Source: Gammaproteobacteria bacterium
GTDB lineage: Bacteria; Pseudomonadota; Gammaproteobacteria; Enterobacterales; Alteromonadaceae
Assembly: GCA_018222405.1 (NCBI GenBank)
Contig: JAAFAI010000012.1
Coordinates: forward strand, 92,765-156,764
Direction: 5' to 3'
Length of the DNA stretch: 64,000 nucleotides
Each line of letters opens with the position of its first letter. Within the stretch, counting starts at the first letter, position 1. Positions 27,266-37,979 of this stretch are shown here, in pieces. Under the pieces are notes generated by a model that worked only from the letters and a program-made list of their open reading frames with translations, was not told the origin of the DNA and searched no databases. A program made the translations under genes and the position numbers.

Positions 27266-27797
27266 CGTTTCACCTTTGAATATTTATTTAAGCGTATAGC
27301 TGACGTTTACTGCCTGAGTCAGCGTTTACCGACAGTCGGTAAGCTAAAGTCTATGGCGGGTCCGGTTTTTAAAACTGTGCGAAAGGTGATTTATTTCTTA
27401 TCAATACATTGTTTATAAAAAACATTTAAAAACATAAACATAAAGACAGGTGAAATTTAATTCTGACGGCTTACGTAAAGTATTCATAAGCTTTTTCATT
27501 CTATTATTGTAATGCCTCGCCCGGGGAAACGCCGTTAACGCATCAGACTGAACAATTGTTTGGGAGCTTGTTGAGCATTGGTTGTCGTTATTAGCAGATA
27601 AGTTTTGCACTGAGAATATAGTTGCGTCGCCTTAGCTGGGAATGCCCTCCTTACAAAAAAGTAACGCAAAGTTGGTTGTTATACTAAAGTTTAGCTAAAA
27701 TGCGTGGGTATCGGATAAACCCGGCAAAGGAGTGTATTTTTCAGGCAGCCCAACGCATCGCATTAAAAAGCAGATAGCGTTAAATTTAGTAGTATTC
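27266..27797. other. Divergent intergenic region with a palindrome
   Basis: About 530 bases between the DUF3718-like gene and the HD-GYP gene. It holds the palindrome listed next and AT-rich promoter-like DNA around 27390-27450. A small minus-strand frame (27413-27610) has no ribosome site and reads as non-protein. A strong AAGGAG at 27727-27732 directly abuts a GTG and does not sit well before any start. Confidence 0.5.
27326..27342. promoter_or_regulatory. Perfect 17-base palindrome upstream of the DUF3718-like gene
   Basis: TTACCGACAGTCGGTAA has 8-base arms around one central base, 61 bases upstream of the minus-strand start at 27265. It looks like an operator of a homodimeric repressor such as a TetR-type protein. 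The factor is unknown. Confidence 0.45.
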
Positions 27798-29012
27798 ATG
27801 AATAAAAACCGCTATCGCAAACTTGTCTTCATCTACCTGCTAACAGGCGTTTTATGGATCATCGGCAGCGACTGGATGCTGGCTCAGTTCTTCGGTGACT
27901 TTGAAAACACCTACATGATTTCCATGCTTAAAGGCCTTGGCTTTGTGGTTCTGATGTCTTCCCTGCTTTACGTGCTACTGATGCGCTTAAACAGCGCCGA
28001 GCTCAAAGCGCGGATAAACGAATCACCTGAGCAGCTGTTTTTAAGCCGAATCCCTAATTACTTTTCAGCCATTCCCATTATCACTTACGCCATGGAAGTT
28101 AGAGAGCATAAAGCTCTGCCACTCTGGATAAGCGAAAACCTCAGTGACGTGCTCGGTTACTCTCAGGAAGAAGCCAGTTCGCCTCACTGGTGGCAAAACA
28201 GCATTCACCCCGACGATCGCCTGCGTGCTATTGAAGAAAGCAAAGCCATAATTAGCCAGGGCGGTGGCGATCATTATTATCGGGTTAAGCATGCCAGTGG
28301 GCACTACGTATACTTTCATGACGAGCTGCGGTTAATACCCAATACTAACCCGCCACGCTTTATTGGCATCTGGCGCGACGTAAGTACCGAAGAAAACGCC
28401 CTGGAACAGGTTCAGGAATATTCCAGCAAACTTGAGAAAATGGTGCTTGGTACCGTCACTGCCATCTCACACATGGTGGAATTGCGCGACCCGTACACCG
28501 CAGGTCATGAAGCCAGAGTGGGTGACTTAGCCGCTGCAATAGCCCGTGAAATGGGCCTTGATATGGATACCCAGTATGGCCTTCGTATCGCCGGGCTGGT
28601 GCATGATATTGGCAAAATCAGCGTGCCCTCGGAATACCTGACCAAGCCAACCCGGCTAACCGACTCAGAGTTTGAAATCATTAAAACCCATGCCAGTAAC
28701 GGTTATAGCATTCTTAAAAATATTGATTTTCCCTGGCCTATTGCCGAAGTAGCGTATCAGCACCATGAACGCATAAATGGCAGTGGTTACCCGAGAGGAT
28801 TAAGCGGAGATGATATATTGCTTGAGGCAAAGATCATTGCCGTGGCCGATGTGATTGAGTCTATGGCCACCAACCGGCCCTACCGCCATGCCCAGGGAAT
28901 AGACAAAGCGCTGGATGAAATTCGCCGCAACCAGGGTATTTTATACGATATCCACGTGTGCGAAGCCGCCCTGAAACTGTTTGACCAACAAGGCTATCAA
29001 CTCGCTGGTTAA
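27798..29012 (+). CDS. Membrane PAS / HD-GYP cyclic-di-GMP phosphodiesterase
   Basis: About 404 residues. Two N-terminal membrane helices (G-V-L-W-I-I-G-S-D-W near 14-23, and a second near 40-58) are followed by a PAS domain (about 75-205, with S-E-N-L-S-D-V-L-G-Y-S and H-P-D-D-R). From about 230 comes a complete HD-GYP domain: H-E-A-R-V-G-D, H-D-I-G-K-I-S-V-P, H-A-S-N-G-Y and H-H-E-R-I-N-G-S-G-Y-P. The metal ligands and GYP loop are intact, so c-di-GMP hydrolysis is expected. I use the ATG at 27798; the frame could begin 22 codons earlier at a GTG beside a strong AAGGAG, but that extension does not match the family's usual N-terminus. Confidence 0.88.
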   Translation: MNKNRYRKLVFIYLLTGVLWIIGSDWMLAQFFGDFENTYMISMLKGLGFVVLMSSLLYVLLMRLNSAELKARINESPEQLFLSRIPNYFSAIPIITYAMEVREHKALPLWISENLSDVLGYSQEEASSPHWWQNSIHPDDRLRAIEESKAIISQGGGDHYYRVKHASGHYVYFHDELRLIPNTNPPRFIGIWRDVSTEENALEQVQEYSSKLEKMVLGTVTAISHMVELRDPYTAGHEARVGDLAAAIAREMGLDMDTQYGLRIAGLVHDIGKISVPSEYLTKPTRLTDSEFEIIKTHASNGYSILKNIDFPWPIAEVAYQHHERINGSGYPRGLSGDDILLEAKIIAVADVIESMATNRPYRHAQGIDKALDEIRRNQGILYDIHVCEAALKLFDQQGYQLAG

Positions 29013-29029
29013 ACGATATTGTAAAGCAA

Positions 29030-29060
29030 TAAAAAACAGGGCCAACAAATACGGCCCTGT
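29030..29060 (-). terminator. Rho-independent terminator of the S41 peptidase gene
   Basis: An ACAGGGCC / GGCCCTGT stem with a nine-base loop. On the minus strand it is followed by six U residues. It also serves the convergent HD-GYP gene's 3' end. Confidence 0.85.
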
Positions 29061-29073
29061 CTTCCTGTTAAGT

Positions 29074-30576
29074 TTACTGAAGTACCTCAAGCGCCACATC
29101 GATTGCCGAATCCACGCCCTGAGTGCGATCAGACAGGGAGAAAAATGGCACATTAACATCTACCGGCACGCCTGCCCCTTCATACCATTCATCATCCGGC
29201 GATAAGTACACTTCATTAGATAGTCCAAGCTCATGTTCACCGGGCAAAACCCACTGCATGATGTTAGAGAAAATACCGTGCGTCGCCTCACCCACCAGCG
29301 TAACGTGGGGTAACTGCTGCATCGACAAACTGAACGTCTCTGCCGCTGAGGCGGTATCATTGCTCACCAACAAGGCTACCGGTTTGCCGGGGTAATTTAC
29401 ATACTGGCTCGGCGCAATATAAGCCGATTGCATTGCCGTTACACCCGCACCATCCCGGGCATATTTTTTGTAGGCAAGAAATTCACTCTCGGTAAAGCGA
29501 CTGGCAATGGCCAGGCTAATATAATCGTTGCCGCCGCCATTATAGCGCACATCGATAATCAAGCCGTCCGTAGCGGCTAAATCGGTGAGCGCCTCATCCA
29601 GCGCTTCATTCAGGTTATTCAGGTTAGAAGTGGTTTGGGCCAGATCGTCACTGTCTGCGTGCGCGGTTGAGTAATTATGCATGGCATCAATGCGCAGATA
29701 GCCAATATTGTTTATGGCAAACCAGGCAATTTGCTCAGAAGCATCCTGCCCTATGTCTGACGTCGCGTAACTCAGAATAATATTAATTTCCTGCCCCAGG
29801 GCATTATCGATATAGCTTTCGATATCGGCCACAATGGCGTTATTCAGTTCACTGTCCTGCAGCGGATAGCTAAGGCCATTAGCCAGGGCATACTCTTCAA
29901 TCAGATTGGTGGTATGCACGGGTTTGGTATAGGCCCGAATAATAGTGCCATCTGCGGCTACCCAGGAATTGTGCGAGTCCGCCAGTGGCAACAACGTTTG
30001 ATAAACCGCCTCATACAAACTGGCATTCTGTTCGGTGATCAGGCTTTCCTGAGCGTAGGCGAGTGCCGGCCAGTCAACGTTCATGCGTTCAAAGTCTACG
30101 TAGTACTCGGCCATTATCTGGCTGTACAGAGTGAACAGTTCCTGATGACTCATGTCTGATTCAACGGTTAGTGGATCGCTGGCACAAGCTGCCGGTAACT
30201 GACTCACTTTATCCAGTTGCCGGGTTGGCGCATGAAACTCCCGGGTGCCACTTCCGGCAAACCATTCCAGTGCATCTTCACTGTTATTAAGCGCCACACT
30301 GCGGGTGAGTTCAGCCGTAGAAAGCTCATCAAAGCTATCCTGCAAAATACAATAATCCGACGTGTACCGATAATAGAGTGCGCTGTTGTCATCCACTACC
30401 AGCACATCGCCGTAAGCGGATGACGCCCAGATCCCTTGGTAGGCTTGGGCAATGGCGGGGGCCGATTGTCCGCTGCCAGGCAGCTGATTGATTTGATCTT
30501 TACTGCTGCCGCCACCACAGGCAGAAAGTAATGAGGTCGCTATAACGGTAGCGATAACGCTTTTAATAATGCGCAT
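29074..30576 (-). CDS. S41-family serine peptidase, lipoprotein
   Basis: 500 residues. The lipobox L-L-S-A-C-G-G-G places the lipidated Cys at about 20. An N-terminal domain of unknown type precedes the S41 fold. This contains L-I-I-D-V-R-Y-N-G-G-G-N-D near 345, the catalytic Ser in V-S-N-D-T-A-S-A-A-E-T-F-S near 410, and L-V-G-E-A-T-H-G-I-F-S after it, as in the tail-specific/tricorn-type peptidases. It would process proteins or peptides in the envelope. A strong AAGGA precedes the start. It is a single-gene unit with its own terminator. Confidence 0.85.
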   Translation of the reverse strand: MRIIKSVIATVIATSLLSACGGGSSKDQINQLPGSGQSAPAIAQAYQGIWASSAYGDVLVVDDNSALYYRYTSDYCILQDSFDELSTAELTRSVALNNSEDALEWFAGSGTREFHAPTRQLDKVSQLPAACASDPLTVESDMSHQELFTLYSQIMAEYYVDFERMNVDWPALAYAQESLITEQNASLYEAVYQTLLPLADSHNSWVAADGTIIRAYTKPVHTTNLIEEYALANGLSYPLQDSELNNAIVADIESYIDNALGQEINIILSYATSDIGQDASEQIAWFAINNIGYLRIDAMHNYSTAHADSDDLAQTTSNLNNLNEALDEALTDLAATDGLIIDVRYNGGGNDYISLAIASRFTESEFLAYKKYARDGAGVTAMQSAYIAPSQYVNYPGKPVALLVSNDTASAAETFSLSMQQLPHVTLVGEATHGIFSNIMQWVLPGEHELGLSNEVYLSPDDEWYEGAGVPVDVNVPFFSLSDRTQGVDSAIDVALEVLQ

Positions 30577-30824
30577 AACACAGAGTCCTTTTCAGGTTAT
30601 TAAAATAGACAGCTGGCGAGGATTTTCAGTCACCTGAGAATCAAGTGCGCCAACGACTAATTAACTGGAGTGTGTCAGCCTCAAGGTGAAAGAAGGGTCA
30701 AACATTTGCTACTTATCCATAACGCAGACCAATACCATCCCTAAAAATAACTATTTGATAATCAACCGTGCTTTTTAGATTATCCATGACAACGATCTAC
30801 CCGATAAATCGATAAGGAAACTCT

Positions 30825-31751
30825 ATGAAGCTCTGGTTAATGAGTCTGTTTACTCTGGCAACAATCACGTCACTAACCTGCCTGGCCGCCGGTCCCACTA
30901 TTACAATGAAAAATGCCGAACCTCAGGCTTTTTTGGGAAAGCCGATGTACTTATACCCGGACGATATGGAGCGCCAGCAACGCGATGCTGAACAGTGGGG
31001 ACATCTGGCGCTAAGCCTGCCTAATGGCTACAGCACCAGCGAGTTTTTTATTCGTAACGTTACTAACCCGTCGCTGTATACCTTTTTACCGCCATCTGAT
31101 GTTGCTACCGGCACCGCGGTAATTATTGCACCCGGCGGAGCATTTATGTCTCTGGCGGTACAAAACGAAGGGTTAAACATCGCTAAGGCACTAAACAAAC
31201 AGGGTATTGCGGCATTTGTGTTGACCTATACGCTGAATCAAACGTCCACTAGCATCGACGCTTATCAAGAAGAGGTCGGTAAGGTATTTGCGGCCAAGGG
31301 CAATGGTCAGGATCCGGATATTTTTGTTCATCAGGCTCCTCAGGATGCGTTAAAAGCACTAAAACTGCTCCAAACAAATGCCGCAAGATGGAATATTGAA
31401 CCGCACAAAATTGGATTCCTTGGTTTTTCTGCCGGCGCCATGACCAGCTTATCGGCAGCTACTGCAAGCACCGACATCCGCCCAGCTTTCCTGGGTTATA
31501 TCTATGGCCCGATGAATGCCATTGAAGTGCCGCACGATGCACCACCCATGTTTGCCGCTATAGCTCTGGATGATGGCTTATTTGGTAAACAGGGTTTTGG
31601 TATTGTGAAGAGCTGGCAGGCTCAGAATATCCCGGTAGAGTTGCACGCTTATGAAAAGGGCGAACACGGCTTTGGTGTTGGACGCCCCGGCACAACCTCA
31701 ACCGGTATCATTCCCCAGTTTACTGCCTGGCTGGCCAGTCATAACCTCTAA
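30825..31751 (+). CDS. Exported alpha/beta-hydrolase (esterase, acetyl-xylan-esterase-like)
   Basis: 308 residues with a signal peptide (about 1-22). The oxyanion P-G-G-A-F-M motif is near 106, the nucleophile elbow G-F-S-A-G-A is near 200, an Asp follows in L-D-D-G-L-F-G, and the His is in G-E-H-G-F-G-V-G near 288. The catalytic triad is therefore complete. The family includes carbohydrate acetyl-esterases and related feruloyl-type enzymes; substrate is not assignable. A GGAAACTCT ribosome site precedes the ATG. Confidence 0.85.
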   Translation: MKLWLMSLFTLATITSLTCLAAGPTITMKNAEPQAFLGKPMYLYPDDMERQQRDAEQWGHLALSLPNGYSTSEFFIRNVTNPSLYTFLPPSDVATGTAVIIAPGGAFMSLAVQNEGLNIAKALNKQGIAAFVLTYTLNQTSTSIDAYQEEVGKVFAAKGNGQDPDIFVHQAPQDALKALKLLQTNAARWNIEPHKIGFLGFSAGAMTSLSAATASTDIRPAFLGYIYGPMNAIEVPHDAPPMFAAIALDDGLFGKQGFGIVKSWQAQNIPVELHAYEKGEHGFGVGRPGTTSTGIIPQFTAWLASHNL

Positions 31752-31953
31752 CCTGCCACAGCAAAAGTCACTGGTTTTTCTGCGAACCTGCCCGGGCACC
31801 TCGCGCGGTGAAATGAGTTTGAGCACTTTTGTTAGCGCCTTCCGGTTTAAACTGTTGGCGCTTCAACTGGACATGGGGCCAATGTTTCTTTATATTGCGC
31901 GCCGAGTATCTCCATGATACCGCCCATCCATTTATCTATCCCGGAAGACTGTT

Positions 31954-33543
31954 TTGATTACCACCGCCAACATCACTATGCAATTTGGCTCTGAGCCACT
32001 GTTTGAAAATATTTCTGCCAAATTCGGCAACGGCAATCGTTATGGCCTGATTGGCGCTAACGGCTGTGGTAAATCCACTCTGATGAAAATCCTGAGCGGC
32101 AAATTAACGCCAACTGCGGGCAATGTGTCATTAGCTCCTGGCACCAAGCTGGGTATTTTGAATCAGGACCAGTTTGCCTTTGAAGACATGAGCGTAGTCG
32201 ATGCTGTGATCATGGGCGACCGTGAACTCTGGGAAGTAAAACAGCGCCGCGACGAAATCTACTCCAAAGCCGAAATGACCGAAGCAGAAGGTATGGAAGT
32301 AGCTGAGCTGGAAGTCCAGTTTGCGGAAATGGATGGTTACACCGCCGAGTCCCGCGCCGGTGATATTCTGATTTCAGCTGGCATTGAAGAAAGCTATCAC
32401 TTTGGTTTAATGCGCGAAGTGGCGCCAGGCCGTAAGGTTCGTGTACTGCTGGCCCAGGCATTATTTGCCGAACCCGACGTGCTGCTGCTCGACGAACCGA
32501 CCAACAACCTGGACATTTACACCATTCATTGGTTAGCCGAAGAGCTTAACAAGCGTAAGTCCACCATGATCATTATTTCCCATGATCGCCACTTTTTAAA
32601 CTCGGTTTGTACCCATATGGCCGATATTGATTACGGCGAACTGCGCATCTACCCGGGAAATTACGACGCTTTTGTAGAAGCAGCGGCACTGGTGCAGGAA
32701 CAACTGCAAAACGAAAATGCCAAGAAAAGTGCAGAAATTGAAGAACTGCAAAGTTTCGTAGCGCGCTTCTCTGCCAATGCCTCCAAGGCAAAGCAAGCCA
32801 CCTCGCGGGCCAGACGCCTGGAGAAGATCGAGCTGGCCGATATTAAAGCGTCGAGCCGTCGTAAGCCTTATATTCAGTTTAAGCAGCACAAAAAGCTGCA
32901 CCGTTTAGCCATTACCCTGGAAGAACTCGGCCACGGCTACACCGGTGAGCACCTGTTCAGTGGCGGTAACCTGCTGCTCGAAGCCGGTGCCAAACTGGCC
33001 ATTATTGGTGAAAACGGAGCCGGTAAAACCACCTTACTCAAATGCCTGATTGGTGATGAAACCGCCAAAGAGGGTACGGTAAAGTGGGCCGAAAATGCCG
33101 CTGTGGGTTACGTTCCTCAGGATAGCTCAAAAGACTTTGCCAACGACATGACCATGTTTGAGTGGATGTCACAATGGCGCCAGCCCAAGCATGATGACCT
33201 GCAGGTAAAAGCCATGCTGGGCCGCCTGCTGTTTGGCTCTGATGACTTTAACAAGAAAGTCAGCGTTTGCTCAGGGGGAGAAAAAAACCGCCTGTTGTTT
33301 GGTAAAATCATGCTTCAGGACATAAACGTACTGGTAATGGATGAGCCCACCAACCACCTGGACATGGAGTCTATTGAGGCGCTTAATATTGCACTGATGG
33401 CGTTTGAAGGCACCGTAATCTTTGTTAGCCACGACCGTGAATTTGTTGAGTCACTGGCCACTCAGGTGATCGAAATTAAAGATAAACAGATCACCCACTT
33501 CGACGGCACCTACGAAGAATTTCAGGCGCATTTGGGCAACTAA
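31954..33543 (+). CDS. ybiT: ABC-F ATPase YbiT
   Basis: 529 residues, two ABC ATPase domains in tandem with no membrane part. Walker A motifs are G-A-N-G-C-G-K-S-T (about 36-44) and G-E-N-G-A-G-K-T-T (about 354-362). Walker B motifs are [11 protein letters not shown] and [11 protein letters not shown]. The linker region [16 protein letters not shown] is near 270. Sequence runs closely parallel to E. coli YbiT along its length, as I recall it. ABC-F proteins act on ribosomes and can relieve stalling. The start is TTG, supported by GGAAGA six bases upstream. Its stop codon overlaps that of the convergent RND permease gene by four bases. Confidence 0.9.
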   Translation: MITTANITMQFGSEPLFENISAKFGNGNRYGLIGANGCGKSTLMKILSGKLTPTAGNVSLAPGTKLGILNQDQFAFEDMSVVDAVIMGDRELWEVKQRRDEIYSKAEMTEAEGMEVAELEVQFAEMDGYTAESRAGDILISAGIEESYHFGLMREVAPGRKVRVLLAQALFAEPDVLLLDEPTNNLDIYTIHWLAEELNKRKSTMIIISHDRHFLNSVCTHMADIDYGELRIYPGNYDAFVEAAALVQEQLQNENAKKSAEIEELQSFVARFSANASKAKQATSRARRLEKIELADIKASSRRKPYIQFKQHKKLHRLAITLEELGHGYTGEHLFSGGNLLLEAGAKLAIIGENGAGKTTLLKCLIGDETAKEGTVKWAENAAVGYVPQDSSKDFANDMTMFEWMSQWRQPKHDDLQVKAMLGRLLFGSDDFNKKVSVCSGGEKNRLLFGKIMLQDINVLVMDEPTNHLDMESIEALNIALMAFEGTVIFVSHDREFVESLATQVIEIKDKQITHFDGTYEEFQAHLGN

Positions 33544-36500
33544 CTGGCATTGGTACTGGCTTTGGGCGCAAACCGCGCCAGTACCGTTACCAGCAAGGCA
33601 GGTAAAAACGTCACGCTTAACAGGGTAGAAACAAAAATACCACTGAGTACGATGATCCCTACCCCACGATAAAGCTCTGTCCCTTCGCCGGGGATCACCA
33701 CCAGCGGAGCCAGCCCGAAGATAGTGGTGCAGGTAGACATCATTATTGGCCGTAAGCGCACTTCCACAGCCTGTTTGACCGCGCTGTTCAAGGCTTCGCC
33801 CTGGGCCAGTAACCGGCGGGTCTGATCGACTATCAAAATGGGGTTATTCACCACCGTGCCCAGCAAAATTAAAAATCCCAGCATGGTGATCATATCAAAG
33901 GGTTGGTAAGCGCCGCCGAACATACCTGATACCGTGTTGTTGGCAATTAACCCCAACAGGCCGCCCGCCATACCCAGTGGAATAATGGTGAGAATAAAGG
34001 CCGGATAGCCCCAGTGATTAAAGATGGCCACCAGCAACAGGTAACACAGCGCAATGGCAATCAAAAAGTTTACCGACAAGGCATCCTGGGTAGCGGCGAG
34101 CTGATCGGCCGCACCGGTGATCCGGGTACTCACGCTTTGCGGGATAGCGCCGCTATCGCGCAGCTCCGGCAATAAGGTGTTTTTAACCGTGTTAACGGCG
34201 GTTTCAAGCGCTACTTCTTTGGGCGCAATCACATATACCGATACCGTACGCTCGCCATCAATGCGCCGCACCGTGTCGCTACGCTTACTTTCCAGCAAAG
34301 TGGCAATGGCATTCAGCGGTAAAATGGTACCTTGCGGAGTAAGAATAGGGGTTGTGGCAAGTTGCTCAATGCTCTGTTGATTGCCGGCATTGCTGAACAA
34401 AAACATATCCACCTGATCGTCATTCAGTAAAAACTCATCCACAAAGGCTCCGTCGCTCACTGCGGCCACCGAGTAACCAAAATCATCACCGTTCATGCCG
34501 AGTTCGGCAAGTCGCTGCCAGTCCGGGCGAATTTCAATAAACGGTTGTTCAAGGGTCAGCGAGCCGGGATCGGAATTAATCTGTGGGTTATTAAAGTAGT
34601 CATCCGCTTTGGTGTACAAGGCATTGGCGGCCTGATATAACGCATTAATATCGCTGCCCGAAAAGTCTACGGCCACTGCCCGGGTACCGCCATCGTTACT
34701 GGAGATAATCGACCCTTTAGTGGAGAACGCCCGCATGCCAGGGTAGCTCTCAAACTTCTCGTTTATAAGCGCCATCATATCGCCCACCTCGTCGGGATTC
34801 ACCGGCATGGTGACCATCCATACGCTACCGATACTCACTCGCATGTTATAAAACTGTAGAGCCGGAAACTCTGCCTCACCTCGCCCGTAAGCTTCCGGAT
34901 CGGCGTTCACGTAGGGTGTAAAGAATGCCCTGAGCTCATCGCCAATTTCCTGCATGGCCGATAAGTTATAATCCGGCGGTGCGGTCATGGTCGAAAACGC
35001 TTTGGGCTCCTCGCCTTCCGGCAGGTATTCCGCCGCGGGCATCAGCCACCAGGCACTGCCTAATATCAACACCGTGCCCGCCACAACGATTACCAGCGCG
35101 CGAAGACGCGAGGCAATAACCGCCGAAACCAGCCCCAGACATTTTGCGGTAAACCATTTCTGACCACTGGCGTCGTTATCTTCTGGTTTGGGCTGGCGGG
35201 CCATGGCCACCGGAATAACAAAAATGGCGGCCAGCATGGAGGCGAATATTGCCCCGGCTATGGCAATGGCAACATCGGAATAAAGTTGTCCGGCTTCCTG
35301 CTCAATAAACAAGATAGGCGCAAACACCAGGATGGTCGTTACCGTAGAGGCAAGCACTGCCGGCCACACATCCTTAACCCCTTCCACCGAGGCCTTAAAC
35401 CTGCTCAGTCCCTGTCGCCGGAACTGCACAATGGATTCAAGCACCACAATGGTGTTGTCTACCGTCATGCCAATGGCGAAAGCCACCCCGGCCATGGAAA
35501 TAACATTAATGGTGCGGCCAAAGGCCAGCAAGGCAATAAATGCGGCAATGGTACAAAGCGGAATGCCCATTACGCCAATGAGCGTGGAGCGCACCGAACG
35601 CAGAAAATAAAACATCACCAGCGTTGCCAGTCCTGCCCCTAATGCCAGATTCATCATCACATTGCGCAGCGAACTGGAAACATACAGCACGTCGTCGGTA
35701 AACAGCTCCATTTTAAGGCCGTTGGGGCGCAATACCTGCTCGTTGAGTTCTTCAACAATCGGCAGGATCTGCTGCTTAATGGCTATTACGTTTGAGCCGG
35801 TTTCACGGCGCACCGCGAGCCCCAGATTACGATCGCCATTGGCATAGGAGAGCTGGCGTCGTTCAAAATGGTCAAGTTTTACTTCTGCCACATCTTTTAA
35901 ATACACGTTGGTATTGTTGATGCGTTGTATGATGAGATTTTCCAGCTCATTTAACTGCTCAAACCGCCCCACCACCCGCAGTAAATAGCGGCTTTTGTCG
36001 GCTTCGATATCACCGGCGGAGGAGTCCTGGTTGCGCTGGACAATGGCATTGCGCACCTCAATCAGGCTGATTCCGCGCTGGGCCAGTTTTGCCGGGTCGA
36101 CCATGATTTGTACCTGACGACGGGAGCCGCCACTGATTTCAATTTGCGATACGCCCTCAACGCTTTCCATTTGCGGGCGAACCACCTCGTCGGCAAAGTC
36201 GTAAAGCATATCGATATCCAGCGCCATGGGGTTGCCTTCAGCCGGAATCAACTGAAAGTACATAAAGGCGTTACTCGAAAAGGAATCGGAGAATAGCTGC
36301 GGCTGGTCGACATTCTCCGGATAATCGGGCACCTGACTCAGCGCGTTACTGACCCGGATTAAGGCTTCGTTAACATCCACGCCAAAAGGAAACTCAAGCT
36401 CCACCCTCCCTTCGCCCATCTCGGCAAAGGAGATCATCCGTTTTAACCCGGTGATATTGCGCAGGTAACGTTCCTGCTCAATGAGAATTTCTTTTTCGAT

Positions 36501-36668
36501 GTCCTGCGGCGTGGCACCTGGCCAGCCAGTTTGCACCGTGATGGTTCTGACTTCCAGATCCGGTATCATTTGCACCGGAATCGACAGCGCTGCCACAATC
36601 CCCATAATGCAGCTAATCCCAACGACTACGGCAACCAGAATGCCGCGCTTTACCGTTGCCTCAATCAT
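33540..36668 (-). CDS. RND efflux permease
   Basis: 1042 residues of the AcrB/MdtB-like hydrophobe-amphiphile efflux family. The twelve-helix layout with two large periplasmic loops is visible, the [12 protein letters not shown] motif (helix 4, about 400-412) has one of the usual two Asp of the proton relay, and the C-terminal helices read [10 protein letters not shown]. It overlaps the upstream adaptor gene by eight bases, so the pair is one operon. No outer-membrane TolC gene follows; a distant one is presumed. Substrate range is unknown. The stop codons of this gene and the convergent ybiT overlap. Confidence 0.93.
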   Translation of the reverse strand: MIEATVKRGILVAVVVGISCIMGIVAALSIPVQMIPDLEVRTITVQTGWPGATPQDIEKEILIEQERYLRNITGLKRMISFAEMGEGRVELEFPFGVDVNEALIRVSNALSQVPDYPENVDQPQLFSDSFSSNAFMYFQLIPAEGNPMALDIDMLYDFADEVVRPQMESVEGVSQIEISGGSRRQVQIMVDPAKLAQRGISLIEVRNAIVQRNQDSSAGDIEADKSRYLLRVVGRFEQLNELENLIIQRINNTNVYLKDVAEVKLDHFERRQLSYANGDRNLGLAVRRETGSNVIAIKQQILPIVEELNEQVLRPNGLKMELFTDDVLYVSSSLRNVMMNLALGAGLATLVMFYFLRSVRSTLIGVMGIPLCTIAAFIALLAFGRTINVISMAGVAFAIGMTVDNTIVVLESIVQFRRQGLSRFKASVEGVKDVWPAVLASTVTTILVFAPILFIEQEAGQLYSDVAIAIAGAIFASMLAAIFVIPVAMARQPKPEDNDASGQKWFTAKCLGLVSAVIASRLRALVIVVAGTVLILGSAWWLMPAAEYLPEGEEPKAFSTMTAPPDYNLSAMQEIGDELRAFFTPYVNADPEAYGRGEAEFPALQFYNMRVSIGSVWMVTMPVNPDEVGDMMALINEKFESYPGMRAFSTKGSIISSNDGGTRAVAVDFSGSDINALYQAANALYTKADDYFNNPQINSDPGSLTLEQPFIEIRPDWQRLAELGMNGDDFGYSVAAVSDGAFVDEFLLNDDQVDMFLFSNAGNQQSIEQLATTPILTPQGTILPLNAIATLLESKRSDTVRRIDGERTVSVYVIAPKEVALETAVNTVKNTLLPELRDSGAIPQSVSTRITGAADQLAATQDALSVNFLIAIALCYLLLVAIFNHWGYPAFILTIIPLGMAGGLLGLIANNTVSGMFGGAYQPFDMITMLGFLILLGTVVNNPILIVDQTRRLLAQGEALNSAVKQAVEVRLRPIMMSTCTTIFGLAPLVVIPGEGTELYRGVGIIVLSGIFVSTLLSVTFLPALLVTVLARFAPKASTNAS

Positions 36669-37737
36669 TGATTTCAGACCTGTTGGTCACGGTAACTGTC
36701 GCCTCGTTATACAGTCGCAACACGCCTGATATAGCATATAACTGGCCCTCACGGGCATTAGCCAGAAGCACCGCATCGCCCTGCTGACGAACAATGTTTA
36801 CCAGTACACGGCTGGCTTTATTGTTGTTGATGGCAAACACGCTGGCGCCGCCATCAGGATGCTGCCTGATGGCGCTGGCCGGCAACCACACCTGTTTGTT
36901 TTCCAGCTGCGGCAGCATAATTTGAGCTTCGGCGGACATTCCCACGAGCAAGTCGGTAGTCTCCGGCAACGCGATGTGCGCGGTAAAACTGCGGCCCTGA
37001 CTGCCTGAGGCCGCTACCAGGCGCTCCAGTTTTCCAATTATGGTATCGTGCAGGCCGGTATCCGGATGAATGCTAATGTCGCCATTTAGATTGGTAAAGT
37101 AGCTGTAGTATTCCTGCGGCACTTCGATGGTAAGGCGTTTTGCCTGCTGAGAGACCAAACCGAGCACTGCAGTGGTTGGCTCCACCCACTCCCCTACATC
37201 AACATCGCGCTGATAAATAACGCCATCAAACGGTGCTTTGAGCGTATGACGGGCTACAATTTCTTTGCGCAGAGCAAGGGTTGCTTTTAGTCTGGCCAGC
37301 TCCGCTTTAGCGTTAGCCACTTCGGCTTTGCGCTGCTGGAATAAGGTTTTGGCAGCGAGTTGTTGTTGTGATAGCGCATCCACTTCGTTTAGCAGGCGTT
37401 CTGCTTCGTTGTAAGCAACCGTGCCTACTTCGAGCTCGGCCTCAGCCTGTTGACTCGCCAACTCAGCGAGTTTGCTATCGAGCGTCAGTAAAGGCTGACC
37501 TTGCTGAACATGATCGCCCACTTCCACAAAAAGCTTATCAACAAGTCCTGCCTGCAGCGGCGCAAGGAAGGCGTCGTTGGCAGAGCTTACTGCGCCACTT
37601 AAGGTGATGCTTTGATATTTCTGACTGGCCACCGGATAGGCCGCCGTCACTTCAATAGGTGAATCTTGCGCGCTTGCAGGGAGACTGATGCCCATACAAG
37701 ATACTAAAATAAACAGGTATTTTACACAGCCGTACAT
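36661..37737 (-). CDS. RND periplasmic adaptor (membrane fusion protein)
   Basis: 358 residues with a signal peptide ending in P-A-S-A-Q (about 24). The lipoyl/barrel-sandwich halves (V-E-V-G-D-H-V-Q-Q-G-Q-P-L-L near 73, and L-K-A-P-F-D-G-V-I-Y near 168) flank an alpha-hairpin of coiled-coil type (A-S-Q-Q-A-E-A-E-L-E-V, A-E-V-A-N-A-K-A-E-L). It bridges the inner-membrane permease to the outer-membrane channel. The GGAGG ribosome site is strong. It lacks a lipobox, so it is probably held by protein contacts. Confidence 0.92.
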   Translation of the reverse strand: MYGCVKYLFILVSCMGISLPASAQDSPIEVTAAYPVASQKYQSITLSGAVSSANDAFLAPLQAGLVDKLFVEVGDHVQQGQPLLTLDSKLAELASQQAEAELEVGTVAYNEAERLLNEVDALSQQQLAAKTLFQQRKAEVANAKAELARLKATLALRKEIVARHTLKAPFDGVIYQRDVDVGEWVEPTTAVLGLVSQQAKRLTIEVPQEYYSYFTNLNGDISIHPDTGLHDTIIGKLERLVAASGSQGRSFTAHIALPETTDLLVGMSAEAQIMLPQLENKQVWLPASAIRQHPDGGASVFAINNNKASRVLVNIVRQQGDAVLLANAREGQLYAISGVLRLYNEATVTVTNRSEIND

Positions 37738-37940
37738 TGCGCCTCCGGTGTTTCCATCACTGTTTACCCGGACCGGGTATTCATTGCAGAGTGCAACCGG
37801 TTACACAACAGCCACTCCCTAACGTCTCAATTTGTACCTGAGCAGGTTAAAAATAGATCAGTAATGTAACAAGCCGATAACTGCTGATGTGGGAACTGCA
37901 GAGCTAAGCTGGAGAAGGTAATTAGGAGAATAAATAAGTA

Positions 37941-37962
37941 CCGGGCCGCGAATGCGACCCGG
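37941..37962 (-). terminator. Probable terminator of the sucrose phosphorylase gene
   Basis: CCGGG and CCCGG pair around a GC-rich core and GAAT loop, 18 bases after the gtfA stop. On the minus strand it is followed by U-rich UACUUAUUUA, a modest U-tract. Confidence 0.6.
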
Positions 37963-37979
37963 CAGGAGCAAAATCAATA

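Noticed and set aside
27413..27610. 65-codon minus-strand frame in the HD-GYP upstream region
   Set aside because: No ribosome site and no protein-like pattern.
35286..35642. Long open frame opposite the RND permease gene
   Set aside because: It is antisense to a strongly conserved gene and shows no domain; a shadow of its codon bias.
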